Shown here one piece after another: positions 39,101-49,684 of a stretch of 64,000 bases of DNA. Source of the stretch: Acanthochromis polyacanthus (taxonomy: Eukaryota > Chordata > Actinopteri > Pomacentridae); assembly GCF_021347895.1 (NCBI RefSeq), contig NC_067117.1:32928067-32992066 (forward strand), read 5' to 3'. Every line of letters starts with the position of its first letter. The stretch's first letter is position 1. The notes under the pieces are model-generated. The model saw nothing but the letters and a program-made list of their open reading frames with translations, had not been told where the DNA came from and ran no database searches. The position numbers and the translations under genes were made by a program.

Positions 39101-42100
39101 AAAGAAAAAAGGTCTGTATTTATTATTATTATTATTATTATTGTTATTGTTATTGTTATTATTGTTTATATTATTATCTTGAAGCTCAACTAGAACCTGG
39201 AGGAGAATCTTCAGAGGAAGGTGGACCAGAACCTGGAGAATCTTCAGAGGAAGCTGAGATAGAATCTGAAGAGCATCTTGCAGGAGAGCATGGATCTGAA
39301 CCTGAAACAGCTGCTTCTGTCAAAAGCAGAAGTAAGTTTAATCAGACCAGATGTTTAGAGATATAAACAGTTCAACTTTTACTGTCTTTTAATGCAAAAA
39401 TAATGATGAATTTGACCCACCAGAAGCATGTTAAATTATAATAAAAATTAAATTCCATTGTGCTTGTAAATATAAACAGATAAAAATTCAAAATTATAAT
39501 GACACAAAGCACGACTGTAAAAAGGTGATTTACTAACACAAGGTATTGCACGCGCAGACCCGGCGCAGAAAGTGAAAAGTTCATCCACGTGTTTCATATA
39601 TACAACAATGGCACAGCCGAAAGTTATTGTTAAGAAATCATACCTTGATGAGCTGTCACCTGCCGATCGTACCTGTTACTTAAGCGAGTTGACACTTAGT
39701 ACAGGTACGCAACTACCGGACCCGTACTCATTGCCACAACAAGAGTGGGTACGGGATATGAGGCAATGACCTAATATTCAGTGGCCGGACATCTATTTAC
39801 ACGAAAGAGAATTTAACGGCATACAAATCCCTTGATGCTGTTAATTTCATGCTTTGCGGTCACGTACAAGAACTCACATACCATCCAGTATCAGAAACGT
39901 GGTGTGAGTGTACAAATTACCTGTCAATTTTGTTCTTAGCTTTGGTGCTGTTGGCACTGTCACGCCTGTGAGGAAATACCGAAGGCACGAAATCAGGACT
40001 GTCTGAATCATCAGATGCACGACCTGTTAAAATAGTATTTATTATAATTATTAAAGTCCCGTAAAACAAAATAACAAGGCTAAGTCGACAAACATATTCA
40101 TTGCGGTAATGACAAAACACCCTATTATCGCTCACAAGCACGATAATGATATAAAGGATTTTACAAATATAAATCAAAACTGAATGACCGTTTACCTGAA
40201 ATGAAATGTGCACTGCAAAGCCCTGCATTCTTTATTTGTGCCTCCGACCAGTTATCCCGGTTGATCACACGTAGCCACAACTGCCTTCGATTTTGTTGAA
40301 ATGGATGAGCCCCTCCAAGTATTGAATAAAACTTTAAATGAGGGTTGTCTTTACTTCGATTCTGACAGCCGACAGCATAACAAGAAGGCATATTTAGCGC
40401 AATATGTGTATATAATGTGGATAAATATCCCGAGTTGGCTACCTAAACAAGCTTTGTTTTGGGTCTGCGCGCGCAGCTGCCTAATTAAGTATGCATACGT
40501 CATGTGAAATCCATCTATTTTACAGGTATTTTCTGTTATTTCAACAGGGATGAAAACCATTGTGAAGGCAAAAAAAGGTTTAAAATCAGCAATTTAAAGT
40601 TATTAACAGATTGTATTGCATTGGATTTAAAGTAACTTTAACTGAAGTTCAATTCATTTTTCTCCTGCAGCTATGAATGTTTTTCAAGACAAAGTGCCAC
40701 ATCAGATCACTGCTCCTCAACAGCATAAAAAGAAAAAGACAAAAGGTCCGTATGAATTCCTGTTTCTATAAATCAGTCTGAACTTCTCACCCTGTCTCTA
40801 AGGCTGAGCCCAGCCACCCTATAGAGGAAGCTCATTTCAGCCGCTTGTATCCGCGATCTTGTTCTTTCGGTCACTACCCAGAGCTCATGACCATAGGTGA
40901 GGGTTGGAACATAGATGGTCTGGTAAATCAAGAGCTTTTCTTTGTGGCTCAGCTCCCTCTTCACCATGACGGTTTAGTGTAACGTCCACATTACTGCTGG
41001 CGCTGCACCAATCCGCCTGTCCATCTCATGCTCCGTTTTCCCATCACTCGTGAACAAGATCCCAAGATACTTGAACTCCTTTGCTTGGGGAAGCAACTTC
41101 CTCCCAACCCAGAGGGAGCAATCCATTGGTTTCCAGCAGAGAACCATGGCCTCGGACTTGTAGGTGCTGATCCTCATCCTCGCTGCTTCACACTCGACTG
41201 CAAACTGCTCCAGTGCTGCTGAAGGTCACGGTCTGATGAAGTCAACAGAACCACAAAAGCAGAGATGTTATCCTAACGCTCCCAAACCGGACTCCGTCCT
41301 CACCCCTTCGAGATTCTGTCCATGAACACCACAAACAGGATCGGAGACAAGGGACAGCCTTGGAGGAGTCCAACACCACTGGAAACGTGTGTGACTTTAT
41401 GCCGAGTATGTGGACACAGCTCTCACTTTGGTTGTACAGAGACTGAATGGCTCGCATCAACGAGCTTCTTCTTCTTCTTTTCCTTTCGACTTTTCCCTTC
41501 AGGGGTCGCCACAGTGAATCAATTGCCTCCATCTAACCCTGTCCTCTGCATCCTCTTCTCTCACACCAGCCACCTTCATGTCCTCCCTAACCACTTCCAT
41601 AAACCTCCTCTTTGGTCTTCCTCTAGGCCTCCTGCCTGGTAGTGGGAAACTCAGCATCCTTCTACCAATATATTCACTCTCTCTCCTCTGGACATGTCCG
41701 AACCATCTCAGTCTGGCCTCTCTGACTTTATCTCCAAAGCCTCTAACGTGTGCTGTCCCTCTGATGTACTCATTCCTGATCCTATCCATCCTGGTCACTC
41801 CCAAAGAGAACCTCAGCATCTTCAGTTCTGCTACCTCCAGCTCTGCCTCCTGTCTTTTCCTCAGGGACACTGTCTCCAGACCAAACAACATGGCTGGTCT
41901 CACCACAGTTTTGTAAACCTTTCCTTTCATTTTAGCTGAAACTCTTCTATCACACATCACACCTGACACTTTTCTCCAGCCGTCCCAGCCTACCTGTACG
42001 CGCTTCTTCACCTCTTTTCCACACTCTCCATTGCTCTGGACTGTTGACCCTAAGTACTTAAAATCCTCCACCTTCTTGATCTCTTCTCCCTGTAACCTCA

Positions 42101-45100
42101 CTCTTCCACTTGGGTCCCTCTCATTCACACACAGATACTCCGTCTTACTGCGGCTAACCTTCATTCCTCTCCTTTCCAGGGCAAACCTCCACGCCTCTAG
42201 CTTCTCCTCCACCTGTTCCCTGCTCTCACTACAGATCACAATGTCATCTGCAAACATCATAGTCCATGGAGACTCCTGTCTAACCTCGTCTGTCATCCTG
42301 TCCATCACCATAGCAAACAAGAAGGGGCTCAGAGCTGATCCCTTATGTAGTCCCACCTCCACCTTGAACTCCCCTGTCACACCTACAGCACACCTCACCA
42401 CTGTCTTACAGTCCTCATACATGTCCTGCACCACTCTAACATACTTCTCTGCCACTCCAGACTTCCTCATACAAAACCACAGTTCCTCTCTGGGCACCCT
42501 GTCATAAGCTTTCTCCAGATCTACAAAGACACAATGCAGCTCCTTCTGACCTTCTCTGTACTTCTCTATCAGCATCCTCAAAGCAAATATTGCATCTGTT
42601 GTACTCTTTCTTGGCATGAAACCATACTGCTGCTCACAGATGTTCACCTCTGCCCTTAGTCTAACTTCAACTACTCTTTTCCATAGCTTCATTGTGTGGC
42701 TCATCAGCTTTATTCCTCGGTAGTTGCCACAACTCTGCACATCTCCCTTGTTCTTAAAGATGGGCACCAGCACACTTCTCCTCCATTCCTCGTGCATCTT
42801 CTCACTATCTAAGATCCTGTTGAACAACCCAGTCAGAAACTCTACTGCTACCTCTCCGAGACACTTCCATACCTCCACAGGTATATCATCAGGACCAAGT
42901 GCCTTTCCACTCTTCATCCTCTTCAATGCCCTCCTCACTTCATCCTTACTAATCTTTGCTACTTCCTGGTCCACAACAGTCACCTCTTCTACTCTTCATT
43001 CTCTCTCATTTTCCTCATTCATCAACTCTTCAAAGTACTCTTTCCATCTTCTCATCACACTATTGGCACCTGTCAACACACTTCCATCCTTATCCTTTAT
43101 CACCCTAACCTGCTGCACGTCCTTCCCATCTCTGTCTCTCTGCCTTGCCAACCTGTACAGATCAGTCTCTCCCTCCTTACTGTCCAACCTAACATACAAG
43201 TCATTGTAAGCCCCTTGTTTGGCCTTTGCCACCTCTACTTTCACCTTACGCTGCATCTCCCTGTACTCCTGTCTACTCTCTTCAGTCCTCTCAATGACCC
43301 ACTTCTTCTTAGCTAACCTCAAGTCAAGTCAAGTCAAGAAATCTTTATTGTCCCCGCGGGGCAGTTTTTGGTGCAGCCAGCAGCAAACAACAGACAAAAC
43401 ACAATAAAATGCGATACGCAACAATAAAAATACACAACAGAAACAACAATAACTATAATCAGTTAAATACAATAGAATACAAGATAAATAAAAACCTAAG
43501 GAAAGTTAAAATGACCACAGAGCGGACTGCCTTATAAAGGCGTTAAAAACCGTTCTTTGTTAAGAAGGCCAATGACCAATGGGACCCATGATTTTTTGAA
43601 ACTAACTGTCCTACATATAGGCACTTGAAACCTGCATCTAGAAGGAAGCACCCTGAATTCGGAAGCTAGAGGGTGGTTAGGGTAGAACCGGACGAGATCT
43701 AGTCTTATGTAGGACAGAAATGTCAGTTAGTCGAGTGCCAACGATTTTGCTGCACATTCTGACAATACCTTGGAGTCTGTTCTGGTTTTTAAGGTTGACT
43801 AAGCCAAACCAGCAGATAAAAGCAAATGTCAGGACAGACTCGATAAAACTTGAGTAAAACATATACATAAACTTAGTTTCAACCTGTATATTCCTGAGCT
43901 TCCTAAGGAAATACAAGCGCTGGTTGGCTTTCTTGCACACAGCATCAACCTGATGCTCGAACGACAGCCTGTCATCAATTATCGCCCCAAGGTATCTATA
44001 CTGCTGAACTGATTCCACAGTTAGACCGTTAATCGACAAAGAAGCGATGACTGAACGGGACTTCCTAAAATCAATCGTCATTTCCTTGGTTTTCTGAACA
44101 TTAATAGTGAGGAAGGACGACTTGCACCACTGAATGAAGTCCTCTACTACAGGGCCGGGCACAGGGTCATCATGGCTGAGAAGGGACACAATCACAGAGT
44201 CATCTTTCTCTGGATCCACTCCTGCACCTCCTCATTCCACCACCAAGTCTCCTTATCTCCTTTCTACCAGATGACTCACCAAGTACTCTCCGACCTGTCT
44301 CCCTGATCACATTTGCTGTAGTTGTCCAGTCATCTGGAAGCACCTCCTGACCATCCAAAACCTGTCTCAACTCTTTCCTGAAAGTCATACAACACTCTTC
44401 CTTTTTCAGCTTCCACCATTTGGTCTTCTGCTCTGCCTTTGCCCTCTTCATCTTCTTCACCACCAGGGTCATCCTACACACCACCATCCTATGCTGTCTG
44501 GCTACACTCTCACCTACCACTACTTTGCAGTCACTGATCTCCTTCAGATTACACCGTCTACACAAGATGTAGTCTACCTGTGTGCTCCTACCTCCACTCT
44601 TATAGGTCACCCTATGTTCCTGCCTCTTCTGGAAGAAAGTATTCACTACAGCCATTTCCATCCTTTTTGCAAAGTCTACCACCATCTGTCCTTCTGCGTT
44701 CCTCTCCTGGATACCAAACCTGCCCATGACCTCCTCATCATCTCTGTTTCCTGCACCAACATGTCCATTGACGTCTGCACCAATGACAACTCTCTCACTT
44801 CTAGGGATCCTCTGCATCACTTCATCAAGGTCCAACCAGAATTTCTCCTTCTCCTCCAGCTCACATCCTACCTGTGGAGCATACCCACTAACAACACTGA
44901 ACATCACACCTTCAATTTCTAGCTTCAGGCTCATCACTCGATCTGACACTCTTTTTACCTCCAGGACATTCCTAACAAACTCCTCCTTCAAGATAACTCC
45001 TACTCCATTTCTCTTCCTATCTACACCATGGTAGAACAACTTGAACCCTGCTCCTAAACTTCTAGCTTTACTACCTTTCCACCTGGTCTCCTGGACACAC

Positions 45101-46821
45101 AGTATGTCCACCTTCCTCCTCTGCATCATGTCAACCAGCTCTCTACCTTTTCCTGTCAAAGTTCCAAAATTCAAAGTCCCTACTCTCAGTCCTAGACTCT
45201 TGGTGTTCCTCTTCTCTCTCTTCCTACGAACACACCTTCCTCCCCTCCTTCTTCGACCAACAGTCGTCCATTTTCCACCGGCACCCTGTAGGTCGACAGC
45301 ACCGATGGCGGTCGTTGTTAACCCGGGCCTCGACCAATCCGGTATGGAAGTCATACACTTGATTCGCATGTTTGATTTGGCCAAAGTTTTACGTCGGATG
45401 TCCTTCCTGCCACAACCCTCTATATTTATCCGGGCTTGGGACTGGCACAATAAGACACTGGCTTGTGTCCCCTTGCGGCTACATTATCAACGAGCCCGGT
45501 ACCCCATATTCCAGCAGTACCTACAGAGCCCTTCAGGGACATGGTCATAACCTTCTCCAGATCCACAAAACACATGTAGGCTGGTAGGTCGAACTCCCAT
45601 GACCCCCTCAGCAGCTCCACAAGAGTAAAGAGTTGGTCCGCTGTTCCACGACCAGGACGGAATCCACATGGGTTCTCCTGAATCCGAAGTTTGACAGTCG
45701 GTCAGAGCCTCCTTTCCAGCACCCTAGAGTAAACTTTCCTGTGGAGGCTGAGAAGTGTGATACCCTGGTAATTGGCACACATTCTCCGGTCATCCTTTTT
45801 GAAAATGGGAACCACCACCCTGTTCTGCCACTCTGCAGGTACCGTACCCAATGCCCACAGGACACTGTAGAGACGTGTTAGCCAAGACAGTCCAACAATG
45901 TCCAGAGTCTTCAGCATCTCAGGGCGAATCTCGTCCACACCAGGTGCTTTGCCACCGAAGAGCTTCTTAACTACCTCAGTAACCTCTGCAATGGATATGG
46001 ACGAATATTCCCCCAAGTCTTCAGGCTCTGCCTCCCCCACAGAGGACGTGTTTACCAGGTTCAGGAGTTCCTCAAAGTGCTCTTTCCACTGCCCAGCAAT
46101 GTCCTCAGTACGGTTCAACAGTTCTCCCCCCGACTGTACACAGCCTGAGCAAAGCCCTGCTCCCCTTCCTGAGGCATCTAACGGTTTGCCAGAACTTCCT
46201 TGAGGTCAACCGAACTCCGAACTCCTCTCACACCCAAATTTTTGCTTCTGGGACTGCTGCAGCTGTCACCCTTTTAGCTGACCAGTACCCTTCAGCTACT
46301 TCAGGAGATCCCCAAGCAAGCCAAGCCTGAAAGGCCTCCTTCTTCAGCCTGACGACGTCCCTCACTGCTGGTTTCCACCATTGGATTTCTGGGTTGTTGC
46401 AGCGACAGGCACCAGTGACCTTCTGGCCACAGCTCTTATCAGCCACCTCTGCAATGGAGACTTTGAACATGGACCACTGCTATCATTATTATCATTATTA
46501 TTATGATTGTTATTGTTGCTGCTGCTGTTATTGGTATTATCATCATCATAATCGTTATTGTTGTTATTATTATTATTGTTATTGTTATTGTTTTTTATTA
46601 TTGTTATTTTAAATGACTGAGTTTAATCCTAGACATTCTACCCTGCAGCTCCTCCTCCTCCTCCTTCTCCTGCTGCTGCTGACCAGAATCAAACTGACAA
46701 CCTTCAGCAGATGCAGACTTCCCAGCATGCATTTCACTCCTGGAAGAAGGATGAGCAACATGAGGAGACTTCAGGACCAGAAAAACCAGCTCAACACACC
46801 TCGACACAAAAGGACGACTGA
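36162..46821 (+). CDS. unrecognised single-pass membrane protein, 6 exons
   Basis: I do not recognise this gene. Exons 36162-36268, 38433-38824, 39046-39111, 39185-39331, 40671-40745 and 46649-46821 have AG/GT borders, compatible phases and no internal stop. They join to 960 nt (319 aa). Residues about 8-28 (IVSLLVLLLVLMVLLLVCC) form one membrane segment, followed by FFKQRTNR, which suggests an inside-facing C-terminus. Next comes a short conserved-looking block (KISTGQPYRSLTIRTKPDH, NQLLDQLLDR), then Glu/Gly-rich repeats of EPGGESSEE type, KKKK clusters ending exons 3 and 5, and a Gln-rich tail ending in DD. Exons 2-3 and 4-5 are partly duplicated. The acceptor of exon 4 follows a TTATTA microsatellite rather than a normal pyrimidine tract, so that border is the least certain. 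A candidate polyA signal follows. The introns hold a foldback element, a THAP element and nested LINEs. Confidence 0.65.
36478..37206. mobile_element. 729 bp GC-rich foldback element
   Basis: The left end CAACACGGTCTCACGGGGAT matches the complement of the right end (CAGCCCGGTCTCACGGGGAT). The arms run as near-perfect inverted repeats for over 200 bp (GTTTCGTGCGCACCAACACG, CACATCTGAAAGTGGTTTAT), giving a large hairpin. A 7 bp duplication AATATAC flanks it (36471-36477 and 37207-37213). Seven GCGGCCGC sites occur, at 36663, 36675, 36762, 36890, 36914, 37002 and 37014. No coding capacity. It lies in intron 1 of the unrecognised membrane-protein gene. Confidence 0.9.
37680..38345 (+). repeat. 355 bp repeat family, direct copies
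   Basis: Three further copies of the GAGGAGCAAGTTGTTGGAAG / CATTCAGCATGGTGAAAC unit at about 37,710, 38,030 and 38,245, joined by CATTTTGGAC-type sequence. The last ends about 90 bp before an exon. Confidence 0.8.
39608..39925 (+). pseudogene. YqaJ-type transposon protein, N-terminal fragment
   Basis: The frame from ATG 39608 gives MAQPKVIVKKSYLDELSPAD up to a stop after WVRDMRQ. Other frames then give NIQWPDIY and, after a small deletion, YTKENLTAYKSLDAVNF and MLCGHVQELTYHPVSET. AYKSLDA..F..GHVQ is characteristic of the N-terminal region of SWIM/YqaJ-type proteins. It is frameshifted and lacks the nuclease. Confidence 0.65.
40161..40391 (-). pseudogene. THAP domain, minus strand, of the second element
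   Basis: MPSCYAVGCQNRSKDNPHLK opens a THAP finger (Cys-x4-Cys), with KFYSI, then QLWLRVINRDNW and GLCSAHFISGKR (C-x2-H-F). The domain looks complete but the remainder of the transposase is missing. Confidence 0.8.
40775..41455 (-). pseudogene. outer LINE, 3' part of reverse transcriptase
   Basis: Minus-strand pieces in order are IQSLYNQSESCVHILGIKS, then MRISTYKSEAMVLCWKP, LLPQAKEFKYLGILFTSDGK, then VKRELSHKEKLLIYQTIYVP and LTYGHELWVVTERTRSRIQA, ending LSLRDRVRSSD. This is the C-terminal RT region of a Rex1/RTE-type fish LINE (clade uncertain). A stretch including the YADD box is lost or scrambled, and the true 3' end is missing. It joins the piece at 45,496-46,474 once the inner LINE is removed. 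Confidence 0.75.
41499..43320 (-). pseudogene. RTE-like LINE reverse transcriptase
   Basis: Reading inward from 43,320: RLAKKKWVIERTEESRQEYR, then a linker, then an in-frame TGA at 42996-42998, then the reverse transcriptase through to CGDP at 41499. Motifs in order are SGKALGPDDIPVEVWK, VLVPIFKNKGD, NYRGIKLMSH, QYGFMPRKSTTDAIF, FVDLEKAYDRVPRE, HKGSALSPFLFA, FADDIVIC (catalytic YADD-type box) and FKYLGSTVQ. The tail has LRWFGHVQRRE. Apart from the single stop the domain is open, so the insertion is fairly young. Confidence 0.9.
43321..44202 (-). mobile_element. 5'-truncated L2-type LINE inside the RTE-like LINE
   Basis: On the minus strand it carries the RT C-terminus DDSVIVSLLSHDDPVPGPV, FIQWCKSSFLTINVQKTKEM, YRYLGAIIDDRLSFEHQVDA and QRLYFLRKLRN, which is L2/Maui-like. 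It then has a 3' UTR ending in CAATAAAGATTTCTTGACTT with an AAGTC-type pentamer tail. It lacks its 5' half. The junction with the host LINE is sharp (IQRK on one side, RLAKKK on the other). Confidence 0.85.
44203..45450 (-). pseudogene. RTE-like LINE endonuclease domain
   Basis: The open frame from ATG 45450 contains VGTLNFGTLTGKGRELVDMM, VDILCVQETRWKG (catalytic Glu), SGYAPQVG, VVIGADVNGHVGAGN (Asp/Asn pair) and QVDYILCRR, the signature order of an APE-like endonuclease of non-LTR elements. The frame ends only because an L2 fragment interrupts it at about 44,202; past that insertion it continues at 43,320. Confidence 0.9.
45496..46474 (-). pseudogene. outer LINE, 5' part of reverse transcriptase region
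   Basis: Minus-strand pieces are NPEIQWWKPAVRDVVRLKKE, then MNRTEDIAGQWKEHFEELLN, APGVDEIRPEMLKTLDI, NRVVVPIFKKDDRRMCANYQ, GITLLSLHRKVYSRVLERRL, then YMCFVDLEK and a frameshifted tail at the insertion point of the inner LINE. No endonuclease precedes it, so the element is 5'-truncated. Confidence 0.78.
46478..46607. repeat. ATT/GTT-rich microsatellite
   Basis: Imperfect TTATTA, TTGTTA and TGCTGC runs between the outer LINE 5' edge and the last exon of the unrecognised gene. A similar TTATTG array precedes its fourth exon. Confidence 0.85.
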
Positions 46822-46844
46822 CTCCTAAAAGTTCAGCAGTAAAA

Positions 46845-46850
46845 AATAAA
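46845..46850 (+). terminator. candidate polyadenylation signal
   Basis: AATAAA lies 24 bp after the stop codon of the unrecognised membrane-protein gene. Such a short 3' UTR is possible but unusual, so this is a candidate only. Confidence 0.4.
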
Positions 46851-46859
46851 TACATTTAA

Positions 46860-47700
46860 ACTGCTTTTGTTTTCTGACAATTTACTGTTAGTTTGCAGAT
46901 TTTTTTCCAATTTTGTCAAATTATTGATAATAATTTGCAAAATCACAGAGAAAAAAAATGAACCAGGCTAAAACTGTAAACACTGAACCCATTAAAATTC
47001 AATATTTTTAAGAATAGAAATTCATTTTTTCTTTCTTTAAAAAAATTAAATTACACAATGTTTTATTTTATTTAAATCAGCAAGAATAACAGTATTATAT
47101 CGACTGTCATTTGAGAGGAAAAATGGGTATATTAAGAATTTAAAAATGGTAAAATGTTTTACTGATTTACCCCTTTCTCTTAAATTCGAACATCATATCA
47201 AGTAATATCACCATAATCTTTTTAAAATTAATTTATATGTTGACTGTAAAATGTATATAATATGCCCATCAACAGTCTGTGTTTTAAATATACTTTCTTT
47301 TACAATGTTTGGCCATTAAAATTTGCTGTTTTACTGTATTTACAACAGCCAAAAAGCAAACATTATTTTACAGATATTTCCTTTTTCCTATTTTTAAATG
47401 TCTCAGTAATTCACAGTTTTTCAATGTATTTTTTCTGACATTCTCGTTGAAAAATTTGATATATTAATAATATTAAGTTGATTATTTCACTTAATATGAA
47501 ACTTGCATTTATGCCACCAATTATTAATCCTCCTGTTAGGTTTGTTTCTCAGGGCCAATTAATTAATAAATTATCCAAAAGTATCAGAAACCGAAAAAAT
47601 TCCCAATAAACATTGTTTATATCTCATTGTTTACTCAATTATGAAAGATTTCTATTCATATTTAGTGCGGTGGTGTTCTTTAACTCTCACAGATCCAACA
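46860..47700. other. AT-rich intergenic, no gene seen
   Basis: Very AT-rich sequence with runs of A and T. No exon, repeat family or RNA gene recognised. Confidence 0.5.
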
Positions 47701-47710
47701 AGCCCTCAAA

Positions 47711-48020
47711 CTCATACGACCACGTGCCCCTGAAATACGACCCATGAGAGCGTATTTAGGTTAGCGTCCCTACGGGAGACAGGAAGGCATTACGGGATTT
47801 AATTCGCAAAACGGCTTTTCCCTCGCGAAACGGCTTTTCCCTCACTTTCACAAGACGGGTTTAGGGTTATGGTTAGGGTTAGGTTAAAGTTTGTTCATGA
47901 TGACGTTTCAGCTGAGACACCGGAGTGTCGATATTTACTCAACCGCTAGAGGTCACTTAATGTCACAACGTAACACTCGGTCGTAATACGGGCATGTACA
48001 GACGACCTACAGTATGTGGT
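47711..48020. mobile_element. possible MITE with telomere-like core
   Basis: The left end (CATACGACCACGTGCCCCTG, AATACGACC) resembles the complement of the right end (GTCGTAATACGGGCATGTAC) imperfectly. The middle has CGCAAAACGGCTTTTCCCTC duplicated and GGGTTTAGGGTTATGGTTAG, several TTAGGG-like units. No coding. Boundaries are not firm. Confidence 0.45.
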
Positions 48021-48163
48021 CGTTTTTTCAATGAGGACAGTCTCCACAGATCATGGTTCAATGAGGACGATTCACTCGTTTTTCATTAAAAACAATTCAT
48101 GTTAAATCTTTTTAATGTGTTTTGGAAATACCTACATATAAAATACAACAGTTTTACAGTACA

Positions 48164-49070
48164 TTCCATCCATCCATTCTCTATACACCACTTTATCCTC
48201 ACTAGGGTCGCAGGGGTTGCTGGAGTCTATCCCAGCTAACTCGGGCGAAGGCAGGGGACACCCTGGACAGGTCACCAGTCTGTCACAGGGCTACATATAC
48301 AGACAAACAATCACACTCACATTCACACCTACGGGCAATTTAGGTAGAGTAACCAATTAACCTCAGCATATTTTTGGACTGTGGGAGGAAGTCGGAGTGC
48401 CCGGAGAAAACCATAGACTGTATGTATAGTGGACGTAGCATCTGGCTCCAGAATTGAAGTCAACCCGGAAGTGTCAAAAACTTGCAATATCACGCCGTCC
48501 GCTAGGGTTGGCTTCAAAAAGCTTTTTCTCCATAGACCCCAATTCATTTTTGGAAAAAATAAAATTTGATAGACTGATTTTCTACAGCTCAGGATATTTT
48601 TCCCCTTAGTTTTCATGGTCAAAATGAGAGATCAGGTGGCCGATCTTAAAATAAATCAATACTGAATTTTAAATAAATCGTTAAAGTTGGCGGAGCCAGG
48701 GGGCGTGGCTATACTTGATAGACAGCAACAGAAGCCTCTGCGGTAAAATGTGGGTGGGATAAGAGAGTCCTCAGTCAATCCTGCCCCTAGTTGCTCTCCG
48801 GTCCAGTCTGTTTGATTTGGCTTTTTACGTCACTGGCTCCAAAAAATCCAAAACGGCGACCAGGAAGTAGCAAAATCCGGGCTTCATTTTCTCGGTGTTG
48901 AAACCAACGGATGACGTCACGGTTAGTTTACGCCTGGAGAAAACCCACGCATGCACGGGGAGAACATGCAAACTCCATGCAGAAAGATCCCAGGCCTAGC
49001 CCAGGATTGAACCGGGGATCTTCTAGCTGCAAGGCAAAAGTGCTAACCACTACTCCACTGTGCAGCCCAC
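48164..49070 (-). mobile_element. SINE-like repeat, GGAT-tail family, split by a 525 bp element
   Basis: The most complete copy of the family. The tail side (CCATCCATTCTCTATACACC) and central body run to 48,411; the head half from about 48,945 has AGAACATGCAAACTCCATGC, a B-box-like AGGATTGAACCGGGGATC and the head ending ACTCCACTGTGCAGCCC at 49,068. The interrupting element duplicated GAGAAAAC. Confidence 0.85.
48412..48936. mobile_element. 525 bp non-autonomous DNA element, copy 2
   Basis: Same termini, same length and nearly the same sequence as the copy at 28434-28958, and in the same orientation. Flanked by GAGAAAAC at 48404-48411 and 48937-48944. The differences are scattered substitutions. 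Confidence 0.93.
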
Positions 49071-49684
49071 TTTTAACAATTAAAAAATAAATTTAAAAAA
49101 TTGTGTTTTAACAACATAACAGGAGGGTTGATAATTAAAAGCACCTTTAATTGTAGAGGAAGAGCTAATTCCACTAAGTCAATGTAGTTTAATTAGAAGT
49201 TAAACTGTTCATGTTCTTGTTGAGCCCAAACAGAATTTTTTACAGTGTAGCTTGAACAGTTCAGTCTTAATGTGTCGTCTGAAGAGACTGTCAGCTGCTA
49301 ACGACGCTGACAAACAGCACTGGACTTCAGAAACCGTCTCAGTGGACAGGATGCAGCCGGAACGTCGTCCTCCTCTTCAATTTCAACTTTTAAACCGAGT
49401 GGGCGGATAATCCAAACATCTGTGATGTGCTGAGAGTCACACTGACACAGAGGAAGTGACGGCTGCTTCACCATAATCTCATTTTCCACTTCAGCTGGTG
49501 GGGAAACTGTGGAAACACGTTTCTGCCAGAATAAAAGACCAGTTCAGAATGCACATTAATACTGTTTATCCAAAGTCTGAGAATAAGCATAAACATGAAA
49601 AAGTTTACATGATACTTGACAAACAATCTATGGACCAGAACAGGTCAAAGTTTTTTACTGACTTTCCACTAAATGTGGATTTAA

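Larger units (their letters stand above)
39540..40480. mobile_element. second THAP/YqaJ-type element, short
   Basis: The inverted termini read TGCACGCGCAGACCC (about 39,547) and the complement of TGCGCGCGCAGACCC (about 40,461-40,475). Inside are the N-terminal part of a YqaJ-type protein on + and a THAP domain on -, the same convergent layout as the 2.4 kb element but different in sequence. The target duplication is not clear, so the exact ends are uncertain. It sits in the intron between exons 4 and 5 of the unrecognised gene. Confidence 0.65.
41466..45485 (-). mobile_element. RTE-like LINE inserted in the outer LINE
   Basis: A 10 bp target duplication ATCAACGAGC flanks the element (41456-41465 and 45486-45495). 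The 3' end on the minus strand has the GGCGACCCCTGAAGGGAAAA-type sequence and a short GAA repeat tail. Without the L2 insertion at 43,321-44,202 it is about 3.1 kb, encoding an APE-type endonuclease followed by reverse transcriptase, the RTE arrangement. Confidence 0.88.

Noticed and set aside
41578..42507. + strand open frames opposite the LINE
   Set aside because: They are antisense shadows of the reverse transcriptase on the minus strand.
44491..45550. + strand open frames of 100-170 codons
   Set aside because: Antisense of the LINE endonuclease coding sequence.
47860..47900. Telomere end or fusion point
   Set aside because: Only a few imperfect TTAGGG-like units, embedded in what looks like a dispersed repeat.
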